39,826 nucleotides of DNA from Acinetobacter brisouioides. Lineage in GTDB: Bacteria; Pseudomonadota; Gammaproteobacteria; Pseudomonadales; Moraxellaceae. A model generated the notes under the pieces. The model had not been told where the DNA came from, did not search any database, and worked only from the letters and a program-made list of their open reading frames with translations. The stretch is taken from assembly GCF_004331075.1 (NCBI RefSeq), contig NZ_SJNX01000011.1, positions 1 through 39,826 on the forward strand, written 5' to 3'. Below, in pieces: positions 11,373-19,537 of the stretch (position 1 is the stretch's first letter; the number at the start of each line of letters is the position of its first letter). The position numbers were made by a program, and so were the translations under genes.

Positions 11373-12770
11373 TTAACTCTGTAACAAGCGGGTTAAATTT
11401 TTATAATCTTCGTCAAAAATTGGATCTTCTTCACGTAAGCTTTGCACCTTTTCACAGGCATGCATAACTGTGCTGTGGTCACGCCCACCAAATGCCATAC
11501 CGATTTCAGGGAAACTGTCCCCTGTAAGTTCACGCGCTAAACCCATCGCTAACTGGCGAGGACGTGCATAAATACGAGTACGCTTTGGTCCAATTAATTC
11601 TTTGAGTGGAATACGAAAATACTCACTCACCACACGCTGAATATTTTCGGTGCTAATGGTACGTGCACGAATTGCCAAAACATCTTTTAAAGACTCTCGT
11701 ACAACATCCAGATCAATTGCAGAACCTTTAAAACGCGAGATAGCAACCACTTTATTTAATGCGCCTTCCAATTCACGCACATTAGCAACCACTTGCTGAG
11801 CAATAAATAACGCGCAGTTACGAGGTAAATCAACACCTGTGCTTTCTGCTTTTTTGAGTAAAATTTCGATACGGGTTTCAATATCTGGCGGCTCAACCCC
11901 CACAGATAATCCCCAAGAAAAGCGTGAAACCAAACGTGGATCAAGCTCAGTCAGTTCTTTCGGATAACGATCTGAGGTTAAAATAATTTGCTTGGATTCA
12001 TCCAGAAGTGCATTAAAAGTATAAAAAAACTCTACCAAGCTGGCTTCTTTCCCTGCCAGCAAGTGAATATCATCGACCAATAACAAGTCCAAAGAACGGC
12101 AATTTTTCTTAAATTCTTCAACCTTGCCTTTTTGTAAAGAACTGACAAAGTCCTGTACAAAACTTTCTGCGGTCATATACATGACACGGGCATTTGGCTT
12201 GGCTTGTAGCAAAGCATTGCCAACAGCTTGCATCAAATGTGTTTTACCCAAACCTGTCGGGCCATACAAAAATAAAGGATTGTGCTGAGACGCGCCCAAT
12301 TGTGTCAGAACTTTACGGCAAGTTTCAGCTGCCATTTGGTTTGAACGCCCTTCCACAAACAAAGAAAATGTAAATAGTGGGTTTAACTGACGCTTTTTAC
12401 TGAGTTTAGCGGCAACAGGTTGTGCAATAGAGGTAATTTCAGGTTCTTTTTCCTTTTTTGCCATACTAGGTGCAGGTGTTTCTAGTGCCGACACTGTCGT
12501 TGCAGGTTGCTCACTGGCTTTTAAGATTGCCCCAGGGCGAGAATCCACCATAATCTCAACATGGCGAATACGACCTTCAGAAAGCTGCTCTGCCAAAATT
12601 GAAATCAGTTCAAGATGATGTTCCTGAATATAACGTGTCCAGTATGGATTAGGCGCATATAAACGTAATGTATGCTCATGCTCTTCAGCAATCAATGGTC
12701 GAATCCACATCGCAAAGACATTATCAGAGAGCTCTTGTCGCAAGCGAGTTAAGCAGTCCGTCCAAAGCAT
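11373..12770 (-). CDS. dnaA: Chromosomal replication initiator DnaA
   Basis: Binds DnaA boxes at oriC, opens the duplex and loads the helicase. Domain I (about residues 1-80, WTDCLTRLRQEL) and a variable linker precede the AAA+ domain, with Walker A GPTGLGKTHL near 170 and Walker B LLLVDDIHLL. The domain IV DNA-binding signature GGRDHSTVMHAC is near residue 428. Length 465. A strong AGGGGA ribosome-binding site precedes ATG 12770. It is the first gene of the dnaA-dnaN-recF-gyrB operon. Its promoter contains a DnaA box, so autoregulation is likely. Confidence 0.98.
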   Translation of the reverse strand: MLWTDCLTRLRQELSDNVFAMWIRPLIAEEHEHTLRLYAPNPYWTRYIQEHHLELISILAEQLSEGRIRHVEIMVDSRPGAILKASEQPATTVSALETPAPSMAKKEKEPEITSIAQPVAAKLSKKRQLNPLFTFSLFVEGRSNQMAAETCRKVLTQLGASQHNPLFLYGPTGLGKTHLMQAVGNALLQAKPNARVMYMTAESFVQDFVSSLQKGKVEEFKKNCRSLDLLLVDDIHLLAGKEASLVEFFYTFNALLDESKQIILTSDRYPKELTELDPRLVSRFSWGLSVGVEPPDIETRIEILLKKAESTGVDLPRNCALFIAQQVVANVRELEGALNKVVAISRFKGSAIDLDVVRESLKDVLAIRARTISTENIQRVVSEYFRIPLKELIGPKRTRIYARPRQLAMGLARELTGDSFPEIGMAFGGRDHSTVMHACEKVQSLREEDPIFDEDYKNLTRLLQS

Positions 12771-12806
12771 GTGATTCCCCTATGTACCGACTCAAAGAAA
12801 AAGATA

Positions 12807-12833
12807 CCCTGCACTTCTATTCTATTTGCAGGG
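12807..12833 (-). promoter_or_regulatory. Hairpin at the start of the dnaA transcript
   Basis: CCCTGCA and TGCAGGG form a perfect 7-base-pair stem with a 13-base loop. On the minus strand it is followed by TATCTTTTTCTTT, giving a terminator- or attenuator-like look. It begins almost exactly at the start predicted from the dnaA promoter. It could stabilise the RNA 5' end or attenuate transcription; role inferred. Confidence 0.55.
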
Positions 12834-12839
12834 GGTGGT

Positions 12840-13260
12840 TATTCTAACTAAGTTATCCACATCTGTCATAGAAAAATCCACAGATTTGGGTAAAAAAATA
12901 GCATTTCAATGTGGAAAAAGCCTTCCACAGCTCTTGTGGATAAGTTTATACACAAGCTGTGGATAAAATAACACAAAAAGTTATCCACATTCTATAAAAA
13001 AGATAATAACAATAATATCCACAGGTTAATATATTGTTTTTTATTTAAAATAATCCATTATCCACAGAAAATACGCCCTCTAATAATAATAAATTTAAAT
13101 TTTAAATTTTAAATTTAATTAATAACGTGGATGAATTTTGTGGATAAGTAAGAATTTCTGAATTTAAATTCAAATTTAAAAAAGCGTTGATCAGAGGTGT
13201 TGTTGATAACTTTAAAAACCATGAAATGGATAAATCTCAATTTAAATTCAAATTACAGAA
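12840..13260. other. oriC: Chromosomal origin oriC
   Basis: Intergenic region between dnaA and rpmH. Perfect TTATCCACA boxes: 12853-12861(+), 12935-12943(-), 12958-12966(-), 12981-12989(+), 13058-13066(+), 13139-13147(-). TTATACACA, also consensus, at 12946-12954(+). One-mismatch boxes: ATATCCACA 13015-13023(+) and TGTTGATAA 13201-13209(-). The likely unwinding element is the nearly pure A/T stretch 13081-13125. Between box 13058 and the A/T stretch lies a short GC patch (CGCCCTC, 13074-13080), then TAA triplets (13081-13092). Two copies of TTTAAATTCAAA follow (13163-13174, 13241-13252). Confidence 0.93.
12841..12869 (-). promoter_or_regulatory. dnaA promoter with DnaA box in the spacer
   Basis: Minus-strand -35 ATGACA (12869-12864), exact 17-base spacer, -10 TAGAAT (12846-12841). 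A perfect DnaA box, TTATCCACA on the plus strand at 12853-12861, lies between the two hexamers, so bound DnaA should block RNA polymerase. DnaA autorepression is established in other bacteria; here it is inferred from position. Confidence 0.7.
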
Positions 13261-13353
13261 AGCAAAAAAACAGTACTTTTTTTTAAATATGATGAAATTA
13301 ATAGCCTCATATAGAGAAATATGTAAGAAATCGCGTAAAAAACAGCTTTTTGA

Positions 13354-13382
13354 TTGACAGTACGCTAAATGCACAATAAAAT
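13354..13382 (+). promoter_or_regulatory. rpmH operon promoter
   Basis: Perfect -35 TTGACA (13354-13359), 17-base spacer, -10 TAAAAT (13377-13382), 40 bases before the rpmH start. It probably drives rpmH, rnpA and yidD-yidC. Confidence 0.82.
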
Positions 13383-13422
13383 CGCGAACCTTTATAGATA
13401 GATCAATTTTTGGAGTTTCTGT

Positions 13423-13557
13423 ATGAAACGTACATTCCAACCATCTGAATTAAAGCGTAAACGCGTTCATGGTTTCCGTGCTCGTATGGCAACTAAAGCT
13501 GGTCGTCAAGTTTTAGCTCGCCGCCGTGCAAAAGGTCGTCATAGCTTAACTGTATAA
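13423..13557 (+). CDS. rpmH: 50S ribosomal protein L34
   Basis: Small basic protein of the large ribosomal subunit. The 44-residue product begins [20 protein letters not shown] and ends KGRHSLTV, the standard L34 pattern including [24 protein letters not shown] lies 7 bases before the ATG. It is first in the cluster rpmH-rnpA-yidD-yidC, next to oriC and opposite dnaA, as in most bacteria. Confidence 0.98.
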
Positions 13558-13588
13558 TTTAAAGTTAACGCTTCATCGACCTGGGTGT

Positions 13589-13978
13589 ATGACACTTTAT
13601 AGTTTCAGCACAGACGTTCGCATACGCTGTGCTGCAGATTACAAAAATGTGTTCGATGGTGCGCTTTTTAAAGTGCATCAACCCCACTTTCTTTTTTTGG
13701 CAAAGCCAAGCGAACAGACGAGCCGCCTTGGGATTGTTGTTGCTAAAAAGAAAGTGCGTCGTGCACACGAAAGAAATCGAATAAAACGGATCGCTCGCGA
13801 AAGTTTTCGCTTGAACCAACAGGCAATTGCTTCGTTGGATATTGTTGTTATGCCTAAAATAGGCATAGAAGATATTTCAAATGCTGAATTGCACCAGCAA
13901 TTAAAATTTGCTTGGCAAAAACTCAATCGCTTGGTACATAAGCGCCAGAATAATACGTCTATTTCCCCACAAAAGTAG
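13589..13978 (+). CDS. rnpA: Ribonuclease P protein component
   Basis: Protein subunit of RNase P, which removes the 5' leader of precursor tRNAs together with the RnpB RNA. The family signature is visible as [22 protein letters not shown] at about residues 53-74 (basic RNR-box helix), preceded by the conserved RLGIVVAKK strand. Length 129, normal. The ATG at 13589 follows rpmH by 31 bases; a weak GGG is the only ribosome-binding hint. It is followed after 9 bases by yidD. Confidence 0.94.
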   Translation: MTLYSFSTDVRIRCAADYKNVFDGALFKVHQPHFLFLAKPSEQTSRLGIVVAKKKVRRAHERNRIKRIARESFRLNQQAIASLDIVVMPKIGIEDISNAELHQQLKFAWQKLNRLVHKRQNNTSISPQK

Positions 13979-13987
13979 AGATGGCCA

Positions 13988-14311
13988 ATGGTTCGTATCC
14001 TGCATTGGTTGGTACGTCTTTATCAGATTGCGATTAGTCCTTTACTTGGACCACGTTGTCGCTATATTCCTACCTGTTCTCAATATGCGTTAGAAGCTTT
14101 GCAAACGCATGGCGCTGTACATGGAGTATGGCTAGCAACTTGCCGTGTCTGCCGTTGTCATCCTTGGGGAGGTTCAGGATATGATCCTGTACCTGCAAAG
14201 GCGATCCGTTTTATTTCCTTTCAGCAAATCGATTCTCAAACGCTTCATGTTACTGTACCCTTTCGTGAACGTTTCTTGAACCAAAATCACTCTAACTACT
14301 TGGGGTCATAG
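13988..14311 (+). CDS. yidD: Membrane protein insertion efficiency factor YidD
   Basis: Small protein attached to the inner face of the membrane that helps YidC-dependent insertion. Hallmarks present: [28 protein letters not shown] near residues 10-37 with paired cysteines, and [15 protein letters not shown] near 55-69. Length 107, with a C-terminal extension past the core that looks poorly conserved. It lies 9 bases after rnpA and 2 bases before yidC, so translation is probably coupled. A competing ATG at 13981 is in another frame. Confidence 0.94.
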   Translation: MVRILHWLVRLYQIAISPLLGPRCRYIPTCSQYALEALQTHGAVHGVWLATCRVCRCHPWGGSGYDPVPAKAIRFISFQQIDSQTLHVTVPFRERFLNQNHSNYLGS

Positions 14312-14313
14312 CT

Positions 14314-16059
14314 ATGCAACAATGGGCCAGGTTTGCGATTATCGGTGCCATGTTGGTTACCGCTTATTTGCTCATTTTGGCTTGGCAAAAAGACTATGGA
14401 CACACAACGAGCGCACCGCAGCAGCAAAATACTGCTGTCGTATCGCGTGATGTGTCTGCCGATTTGCCAAATAGTCAAAATACAGCATCTACAGATATGC
14501 CGCAGGCAAATGCTGCAGCACCAGCAAACACGACTGCTGCTCCAGCCAGTCAGCATCTGATTACTGTACAAACAGATTTATATCGCCTTTGGATTACACC
14601 AAAAGGTGGTGATATTGTGCGCCTTGAACTGCTTGCACATGATGAAAGTAAAGGCAGTAACCAGCCTTTTGTCATGCTAGAGAGCGATAATAAACGCACA
14701 TACGTCGCACAATCTGGTTTAATTGGTGTCAATGGACCAGACAGCAGTGCAAATGGTCGTCCTGTTTTTGAGGTAGAGAAAAACAGCTATACCTTAAATG
14801 ATGCGAAAACTGTGACTGAAAATGGTAAAACCGTGAAGGTTTTAACCGTACCAATGGTGTACAAAACCGCCAATGGTGTCGAGATGGTTAAGACTTTTAC
14901 CTTCAAACAGGGTGATTACCCAATTGAAGTGGGTTATCAGGTCATGAACCGCAGTCAACAAAACTGGCAAGGTCAATTCTTTGGTCAGATTAAACGTGAT
15001 GATTCTGTCGATCCAGGTAAGTCAAGTCAGGGTATTTTCCAGTTAGGAACGTATCTTGGGGGTGCTTGGGGTACGCCAGATCAACATTACAATAAATTGA
15101 AATTTGCCAATTTCAATGATGACAAGCTCAATGTTCAAGCCAAAGGCGGTTGGGTTGCTGTAGTTCAGCACTATTTTGTGAGTGCATGGATTCCTGGGTC
15201 GTTGAAGTTGACTCAAGCCAACGGACAGCCATATACCGCAACTCTACAATCTCGTAGAGCTGGCGAATCAATGAATATTATCGGGTTTACTTCACCAGCC
15301 ATTACAGTGCCAGCAGGGACTAAAATGGAAGTGAATGCAACGTTCTATTCAGGCCCAAAAGTTCAGTCTGAGCTGAAAGATTTGGCAGTCGGTTTAAACC
15401 AAACTGTAGATTATGGTTGGTTGTGGCCAATTGCAAAACTCTTGTTCCTTGGTTTGGAAACTTTCCATAAGTTCTTAGGCAACTGGGGCTGGTCAATTAT
15501 TCTATTGACTGTTGTGGTGAAGATGATTTTGTGGCCGCTGTCTGCAAAAAGTTATCGCTCAATGGCAAAAATGCGTGTGATTGCACCTGAAATGCAACGC
15601 ATGAAAGAAGAGTTTGGCGAAGACCGTATGCGTTTCTCTCAAGAAATGATGGCTCTTTACAAACGCGAAGGGGTTAACCCGCTTTCAGGCTGCTTGCCAT
15701 TGTTCATGCAAATGCCGATTTTCTTGGCATTGTACTGGGTATTGATGGAAAGCGTTGAGTTGCGTCATGCACCGTGGTTAGGTTGGATCACTGACTTATC
15801 TGCAATGGATCCATGGTTTATCTTGCCGTTAATCATGGGTGGAACCATGTTTGCACAGCAAATGTTGAACCCTCAACCTGCTGACCCAATGCAAGCCAAA
15901 GTGTTCCGCTTAATGCCGATTATCTTTACGGTATTTATGCTGTTCTTCCCTGCCGGTCTGGTGTTGTACTGGATTGTGAACAACAGTATTACTATTTTAC
16001 AGCAGTGGTTTATTGCACAAAGTGTGAAAAAACAGCGTGAAACTCAAGCGGGTACTTAA
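14314..16059 (+). CDS. yidC: Membrane protein insertase YidC
   Basis: Inserts and folds inner-membrane proteins, alone or with Sec. The N-terminal membrane anchor is at about residues 5-25. A Ala/Gln/Thr-rich linker (about 30-80) leads to the large periplasmic beta domain typical of Gram-negative YidC. The conserved hydrophobic core then starts near residue 370 (YGWLWPIAK, GWSIILLTVVVKMILWPLSAKSY), with GCLPLFMQMPIFLALYWVL and a final segment FPAGLVLYWIVNN. Length 581. A strong terminator follows, so mnmE probably has its own promoter. Confidence 0.97.
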   Translation: MQQWARFAIIGAMLVTAYLLILAWQKDYGHTTSAPQQQNTAVVSRDVSADLPNSQNTASTDMPQANAAAPANTTAAPASQHLITVQTDLYRLWITPKGGDIVRLELLAHDESKGSNQPFVMLESDNKRTYVAQSGLIGVNGPDSSANGRPVFEVEKNSYTLNDAKTVTENGKTVKVLTVPMVYKTANGVEMVKTFTFKQGDYPIEVGYQVMNRSQQNWQGQFFGQIKRDDSVDPGKSSQGIFQLGTYLGGAWGTPDQHYNKLKFANFNDDKLNVQAKGGWVAVVQHYFVSAWIPGSLKLTQANGQPYTATLQSRRAGESMNIIGFTSPAITVPAGTKMEVNATFYSGPKVQSELKDLAVGLNQTVDYGWLWPIAKLLFLGLETFHKFLGNWGWSIILLTVVVKMILWPLSAKSYRSMAKMRVIAPEMQRMKEEFGEDRMRFSQEMMALYKREGVNPLSGCLPLFMQMPIFLALYWVLMESVELRHAPWLGWITDLSAMDPWFILPLIMGGTMFAQQMLNPQPADPMQAKVFRLMPIIFTVFMLFFPAGLVLYWIVNNSITILQQWFIAQSVKKQRETQAGT

Positions 16060-16091
16060 TCTCGCCTGAGCCAAGCAAGCAACTGCTGAAT

Positions 16092-16127
16092 AAATCCGCC
16101 TAAGATGTTACGCTTAGGCGGATTTTT
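16092..16127 (+). terminator. Terminator after yidC
   Basis: Stem AAATCCGCCTAAG (16092-16104) / CTTAGGCGGATTT (16113-16125) with an 8-base loop, followed by more T residues. Thirteen perfect base pairs. Confidence 0.93.
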
Positions 16128-16162
16128 CTTTGACTGAATATTGATAAATTTAGGTGTGTGCT

Positions 16163-17518
16163 ATGCAAAACCAAACCACCATTGCTGCAATCGCAACGCC
16201 GCCAGGTCGTGGTGGTGTCGGTGTAATTCGACTGTCAGGCCCTAAAGCTTATGCCATTGCACAAGCCATTAGCCAAAAAGCTTTACCCCAAGCCCGTATG
16301 GCAGGTTTTCGCCAGTTTTATGATGCTCAAGGCGAAGTCATGGACGAAGGTTTGGTACTGTGTTTCCCGAATCCAAATTCCTTTACGGGTGAAGATGTGG
16401 TGGAATTGCAGGGACATGGCGGTCCAGTTATTCAAAATGCTCTGCTCGCGCGTTTGCTGGAGTTAGGAGCAACCGCAGCCAAAGCAGGTGAATTTTCCAT
16501 GCGCGCCTTTGAAAATGGCAAGCTGGATTTGGTGCAGGCAGAAGCGATTGCCGATCTGATTGATGCGACTTCCCAAGCGGCTGCACGCTCTGCGGTACGC
16601 TCATTACAAGGGGCTTTTTCCAATAAGGTGAATACCGTTTTGGAAAAGCTGATCCATTTGCGCTTGCATGTGGAAGCTGCGATTGATTTTCCAGAAGAGG
16701 AAATTGATTTTCTTGCTGATGGCAAGATTTTGGGATTGCTCGAAAATGTACAAAGCTCGGTACAATCGGTACAGCAATCGGCACGTCAGGGGCAATTGTT
16801 ACGTGAAGGTTTGCAGGTGGTGATTGCAGGTAAACCCAACGCTGGCAAGTCCAGTTTGCTGAATGCTTTGGCTGGTGTTGAGCGCGCGATTGTGACCGAT
16901 ATTGCAGGTACAACCCGTGATGTCTTGCATGAAAAACTCAGTCTCAATGGTCTGCCAATTACCCTGACTGATACCGCTGGTTTACGAGAAACGGGCGATA
17001 TTGTGGAAAAAGAAGGGATTCGCCGTGCCATCAAAGAAATTGAACAGGCTGATTTGTTGTTGCTAGTGTATGACTTGAGTCAAGGTGAAGAACCATTACA
17101 ACTGGCACAGCATTATTTTGCCGAGCATTTAGAGCCACGTCGCCTCATGCTCATTGCCAATAAATGCGATCTGACAGAAACGGCACCTGAAATTGGTGAA
17201 TATCAGGGCTTTCGTCATATCACGGTGTCAGCGAAACAGGAAATGGGGGTTCAGGCGCTCATAGACGCGATTACAGCGCATGCAGGCTTTCATCCTGAAG
17301 AAGATACCTTCATTGCACGAACGCGCCATTTGGACGCAATGAAGCGCACACAGCAGTATTTGGCTGAGGCACGTGTGCAGCTTGTCGATTTTCATGCAGG
17401 TGAACTGGTTGCTGAATCATTGCGCCTCGCGCAAAATGCACTGAGTGAAATCACGGGTGAGTTTAGTGCGGATGATTTGCTCGGGAAAATCTTCGGATCG
17501 TTTTGTATCGGAAAGTAA
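16163..17518 (+). CDS. mnmE: tRNA modification GTPase MnmE
   Basis: Works with MnmG to place carboxymethylaminomethyl groups on the wobble uridine of certain tRNAs. The N-terminal tetrahydrofolate-binding domain (TIAAIATPPGRGGVGVIRLSG) is followed by a helical domain that contains an inserted Ras-like GTPase: G1 GKPNAGKSS near 223-231, DTAGLRET near 270 and NKCD near 333. The C-terminal CIGK carries the essential cysteine. The start at ATG 16163 has TAGG 7 bases upstream; a GTG 9 bases earlier is less likely. 451 residues. Its partner mnmG and the parAB genes that often follow it are absent here. Confidence 0.97.
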   Translation: MQNQTTIAAIATPPGRGGVGVIRLSGPKAYAIAQAISQKALPQARMAGFRQFYDAQGEVMDEGLVLCFPNPNSFTGEDVVELQGHGGPVIQNALLARLLELGATAAKAGEFSMRAFENGKLDLVQAEAIADLIDATSQAAARSAVRSLQGAFSNKVNTVLEKLIHLRLHVEAAIDFPEEEIDFLADGKILGLLENVQSSVQSVQQSARQGQLLREGLQVVIAGKPNAGKSSLLNALAGVERAIVTDIAGTTRDVLHEKLSLNGLPITLTDTAGLRETGDIVEKEGIRRAIKEIEQADLLLLVYDLSQGEEPLQLAQHYFAEHLEPRRLMLIANKCDLTETAPEIGEYQGFRHITVSAKQEMGVQALIDAITAHAGFHPEEDTFIARTRHLDAMKRTQQYLAEARVQLVDFHAGELVAESLRLAQNALSEITGEFSADDLLGKIFGSFCIGK

Positions 17519-17519
17519 G

Positions 17520-17549
17520 CAAAAAGCTGCCCATTTGGCAGCTTTTTTT
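17520..17549. terminator. Bidirectional terminator between mnmE and the DoxX gene
   Basis: Stem AAAAAGCTGCC / GGCAGCTTTTT (17521-17531, 17537-17547), flanked by A and T residues, between convergent gene ends. Confidence 0.9.
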
Positions 17550-17559
17550 GAATTATTTT

Positions 17560-17988
17560 TTATTTTTTATCAACTGAAATTGCACCAGGGCCAGCAACCG
17601 CCAGCAATAAGAATCCACCCACAATACTCATGTTTTTAAAGAAATGAATTTTAGTATTTAAATCTTGCATCATGTCGCCAGTGGTATGCCAGTAAGCATG
17701 TCCAATCATGGCACTTCCCAGTGTATACAGCGCTAAAAGCACAGCAATTGGGCGTGTATAGAAACCAATCAGAATCAATAATCCTAAAAAGGCTTCAGCC
17801 ACAACAGCAATAATCGCGGAGAGTGTTGGTAATGGCGCATGAAGCATATTCATGTATTGAACCGTACCTTCAAAGCCTGTTAATTTGCTGAAACCAAAAA
17901 TCAGAAATAGCGTGATTAATAAAACACGAGCAAGCAGCAGAACAAGCGATTTGGCTGAGCCAAAGTCCAGATAGCGTAGTGAGGTCAT
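17560..17988 (-). CDS. DoxX family membrane protein
   Basis: Small integral membrane protein of 142 residues with about four hydrophobic segments (near residues 14-34, 53-77, 79-98, 118-137). The DoxX pattern is visible as ARVLLITLFLIFGFSKLTG near the N-terminus and GFYTRPIAVLLALYTLGSAMIGH in the middle. Family members have been linked to redox or thiosulfate metabolism in a few organisms, but most have no known role, and nothing here specifies one. It stands alone, convergent with mnmE, about 170 bases from the metal-repressor gene that precedes it on the same strand. Confidence 0.85.
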   Translation of the reverse strand: MTSLRYLDFGSAKSLVLLLARVLLITLFLIFGFSKLTGFEGTVQYMNMLHAPLPTLSAIIAVVAEAFLGLLILIGFYTRPIAVLLALYTLGSAMIGHAYWHTTGDMMQDLNTKIHFFKNMSIVGGFLLLAVAGPGAISVDKK

Positions 17989-18154
17989 GATGCAACTCCA
18001 GTATTTTGTTTAAATATTGTGCGATCATATGGGGTGTAAAAAAATTAATAAATGTTAAAAAAAGTACATATTGTTTTAAAAATAGAACAATTGGGGTGCA
18101 TTTAGCATTGGTTATAAAAAAACATGCATTTTTAGGATATTGAGATCGCAATCT

Positions 18155-18421
18155 CTAGCCGTAGCGTTTTAATAATTTTAAAAATTCTTCTAGTTCAGTT
18201 TCATTCACTGCAGTCGCTTCAGCCAAAACATGGTGACGTAGATGCTCTTCAATCAGTTCATTCATCAAACCATTGATTGCGCCTTTAATGGCTGCAACCT
18301 GCTGTAACACCTCAATACAGTGGCTGTCCCCTGCTTCAAGATGCTGTTCCACACTGTGGATCTGTCCTTTCAGACGTTTGACGCGATTCAATATTTTCTT
18401 ATCTTGGTGAAGATGGCTCAT
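18155..18421 (-). CDS. RcnR/DmeR-type nickel-cobalt-sensing repressor (CsoR/RcnR family)
   Basis: All-helical metal-responsive repressor that releases its operator on binding metal. The 88-residue product from MSHLHQ has His3, Cys35, His60 and His64 (plus the N-terminal amine), the set that binds Ni/Co in E. coli RcnR, with matching numbering. His64 argues against a formaldehyde-sensing FrmR, and the lack of the CsoR Cys-His-Cys pattern argues against copper. The longer reading from 18484 would run through the operator and is rejected. It is divergent from a DmeF-like exporter, giving a dmeR-dmeF pair; the operator lies between. The symbol dmeR would fit but is inferred. Confidence 0.88.
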   Translation of the reverse strand: MSHLHQDKKILNRVKRLKGQIHSVEQHLEAGDSHCIEVLQQVAAIKGAINGLMNELIEEHLRHHVLAEATAVNETELEEFLKLLKRYG

Positions 18422-18441
18422 ATCCGAACTCGATAAAAAGA

Positions 18442-18464
18442 AATATACTATAGGGGAGTATATT
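18442..18464. promoter_or_regulatory. Metal-repressor operator overlapping the DmeF ribosome-binding site
   Basis: AATATACT (18442-18449) and AGTATATT (18457-18464) form a perfect 8-base inverted repeat around ATAGGGG. A G-tract flanked by TACT/AGTA arms is the design recognised by RcnR-type repressors. The GGGGAG is also the ribosome-binding site for the exporter start at 18464, so operator and translation signal coincide. Confidence 0.75.
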
Positions 18465-19423
18465 TGAGTAATCCTGAAATGCAACGTATAGATTCAAACC
18501 GATCCCATCACCACCAGTTTGATGAAGGAAACCCATTGGCTCAGAAACGTATTTTGTGGGCAACGATTTTAACTGGAATCATGATGGTTTTTGAAGTCGC
18601 TGGAGGATGGATTTTTAATTCGATGGCGCTTTTAGCTGATGGTTGGCATATGAGTTCACACATGCTGGCTTTGGGGTTGGCTTATATTGCCTATCGGGCT
18701 GCCCGACATTACTCTCGCGATCAGCGCTTTAGTTTTGGGACATGGAAAATTGAAATTCTTTCAGGGTATAGCAGCGCGATTTTATTGATGGTCGTGGCTT
18801 TGCTGATGGCATTCCAATCGGTTGAGCGTCTACTCTCGCCTGTACAGATTCATTATAACGAAGCGATTTTAATCGCGGTGATTGGGCTGCTGGTCAACCT
18901 GCTGTGTGCTTGGTTACTGCATGATGACCCGAATCACCACCATCACCATCATCATGCTCATCATCACCATGAAGATGAACATGGTCATGAACATCATCAT
19001 GACCTGAATCAGAAAGCAGCATTTATACATGTTGTAGCGGATGCGATTACTTCTGTATTTGCCATTCTTGCGCTACTTGCAGGCAAGTATTTTGGCTGGA
19101 ATTTTTTAGATGCTTTACTGGGTATTGTCGGTTCGGTTCTAGTTGCAAAATGGTCTTGGGGATTGCTTAAAGAAACAGGCAGAACTTTACTTGATGCAGA
19201 AATGGATCATCCTGTAGTTACCGAAATTTATGAAGTGATTGAGCAGCTAGGTGAACATCTTCAGGTGACTGATTTACATGTCTGGAAAGTGGGTAAAGGT
19301 AAATTTTCTTGTATTTTAGCTTTGGAAACAGAACGATCCGTAACCGCAGATCAAGTACGTGAAGCTTTATCAATCCACGAAGAAATTGTACATATTTCAG
19401 TTGAGATTAATTCTAAAATATAA
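18464..19423 (+). CDS. dmeF: DmeF-type cation diffusion facilitator (Ni/Co efflux)
   Basis: Inner-membrane proton/metal antiporter. Six transmembrane segments are visible. The TM2 site is ADGWHMSSH (Asp59, His62, His66) and the TM5 site is HVVAD (His189, Asp193). Between TM4 and TM5 lies a His-rich loop (residues about 157-179, with runs of seven and four His). The C-terminal cytoplasmic domain (VTDLHVWKVGKGKFSCIL) is typical. The DGWHM signature and pairing with an RcnR-like repressor point to the DmeF group rather than Zn exporters. The start is TTG 18464, well spaced from AGGGGAG; ATG 18479 is an alternative. Length 319. Substrate preference is inferred. Confidence 0.87.
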   Translation: MSNPEMQRIDSNRSHHHQFDEGNPLAQKRILWATILTGIMMVFEVAGGWIFNSMALLADGWHMSSHMLALGLAYIAYRAARHYSRDQRFSFGTWKIEILSGYSSAILLMVVALLMAFQSVERLLSPVQIHYNEAILIAVIGLLVNLLCAWLLHDDPNHHHHHHHAHHHHEDEHGHEHHHDLNQKAAFIHVVADAITSVFAILALLAGKYFGWNFLDALLGIVGSVLVAKWSWGLLKETGRTLLDAEMDHPVVTEIYEVIEQLGEHLQVTDLHVWKVGKGKFSCILALETERSVTADQVREALSIHEEIVHISVEINSKI

Positions 19424-19426
19424 CGA

Positions 19427-19442
19427 TGTTCCACGTGAAACC
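19427..19442. other. parS site 2 (between dmeF and dsbC)
   Basis: TGTTCCACGTGAAACC is a parS-type palindrome mixing the GGAAC and GAAAC half-sites known from different bacteria. It starts 4 bases after the dmeF stop, about 6.3 kb right of oriC. Confidence 0.88.
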
Positions 19443-19483
19443 TGCTGACAAATTTACAACGCTTTGTTGTGGAAGCAAGCATA

Positions 19484-19523
19484 CTCAAGAAAACCTGATC
19501 CGTTAAAATCAGCTTTTCTTGAG
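19484..19523. repeat. Long inverted repeat upstream of dsbC
   Basis: CTCAAGAAAACCTGAT and ATCAGCTTTTCTTGAG pair over 16 bases with one mismatch around an 8-base loop. It is not followed by a T-run (GAGGGTGTG), so it is either a weak dmeF terminator or a structure in the dsbC leader, whose start is 15 bases further on. Confidence 0.6.
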
Positions 19524-19537
19524 GGTGTGTATTTAGA

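Noticed and set aside
13237..13440. Minus-strand frame crossing the rpmH promoter
   Set aside because: It covers oriC-edge DNA, the rpmH promoter and the start of rpmH; no family resemblance.
18935..19005. CAC/CAT-rich repeat
   Set aside because: It encodes the His-rich metal loop of the DmeF-like exporter, expected in this family.
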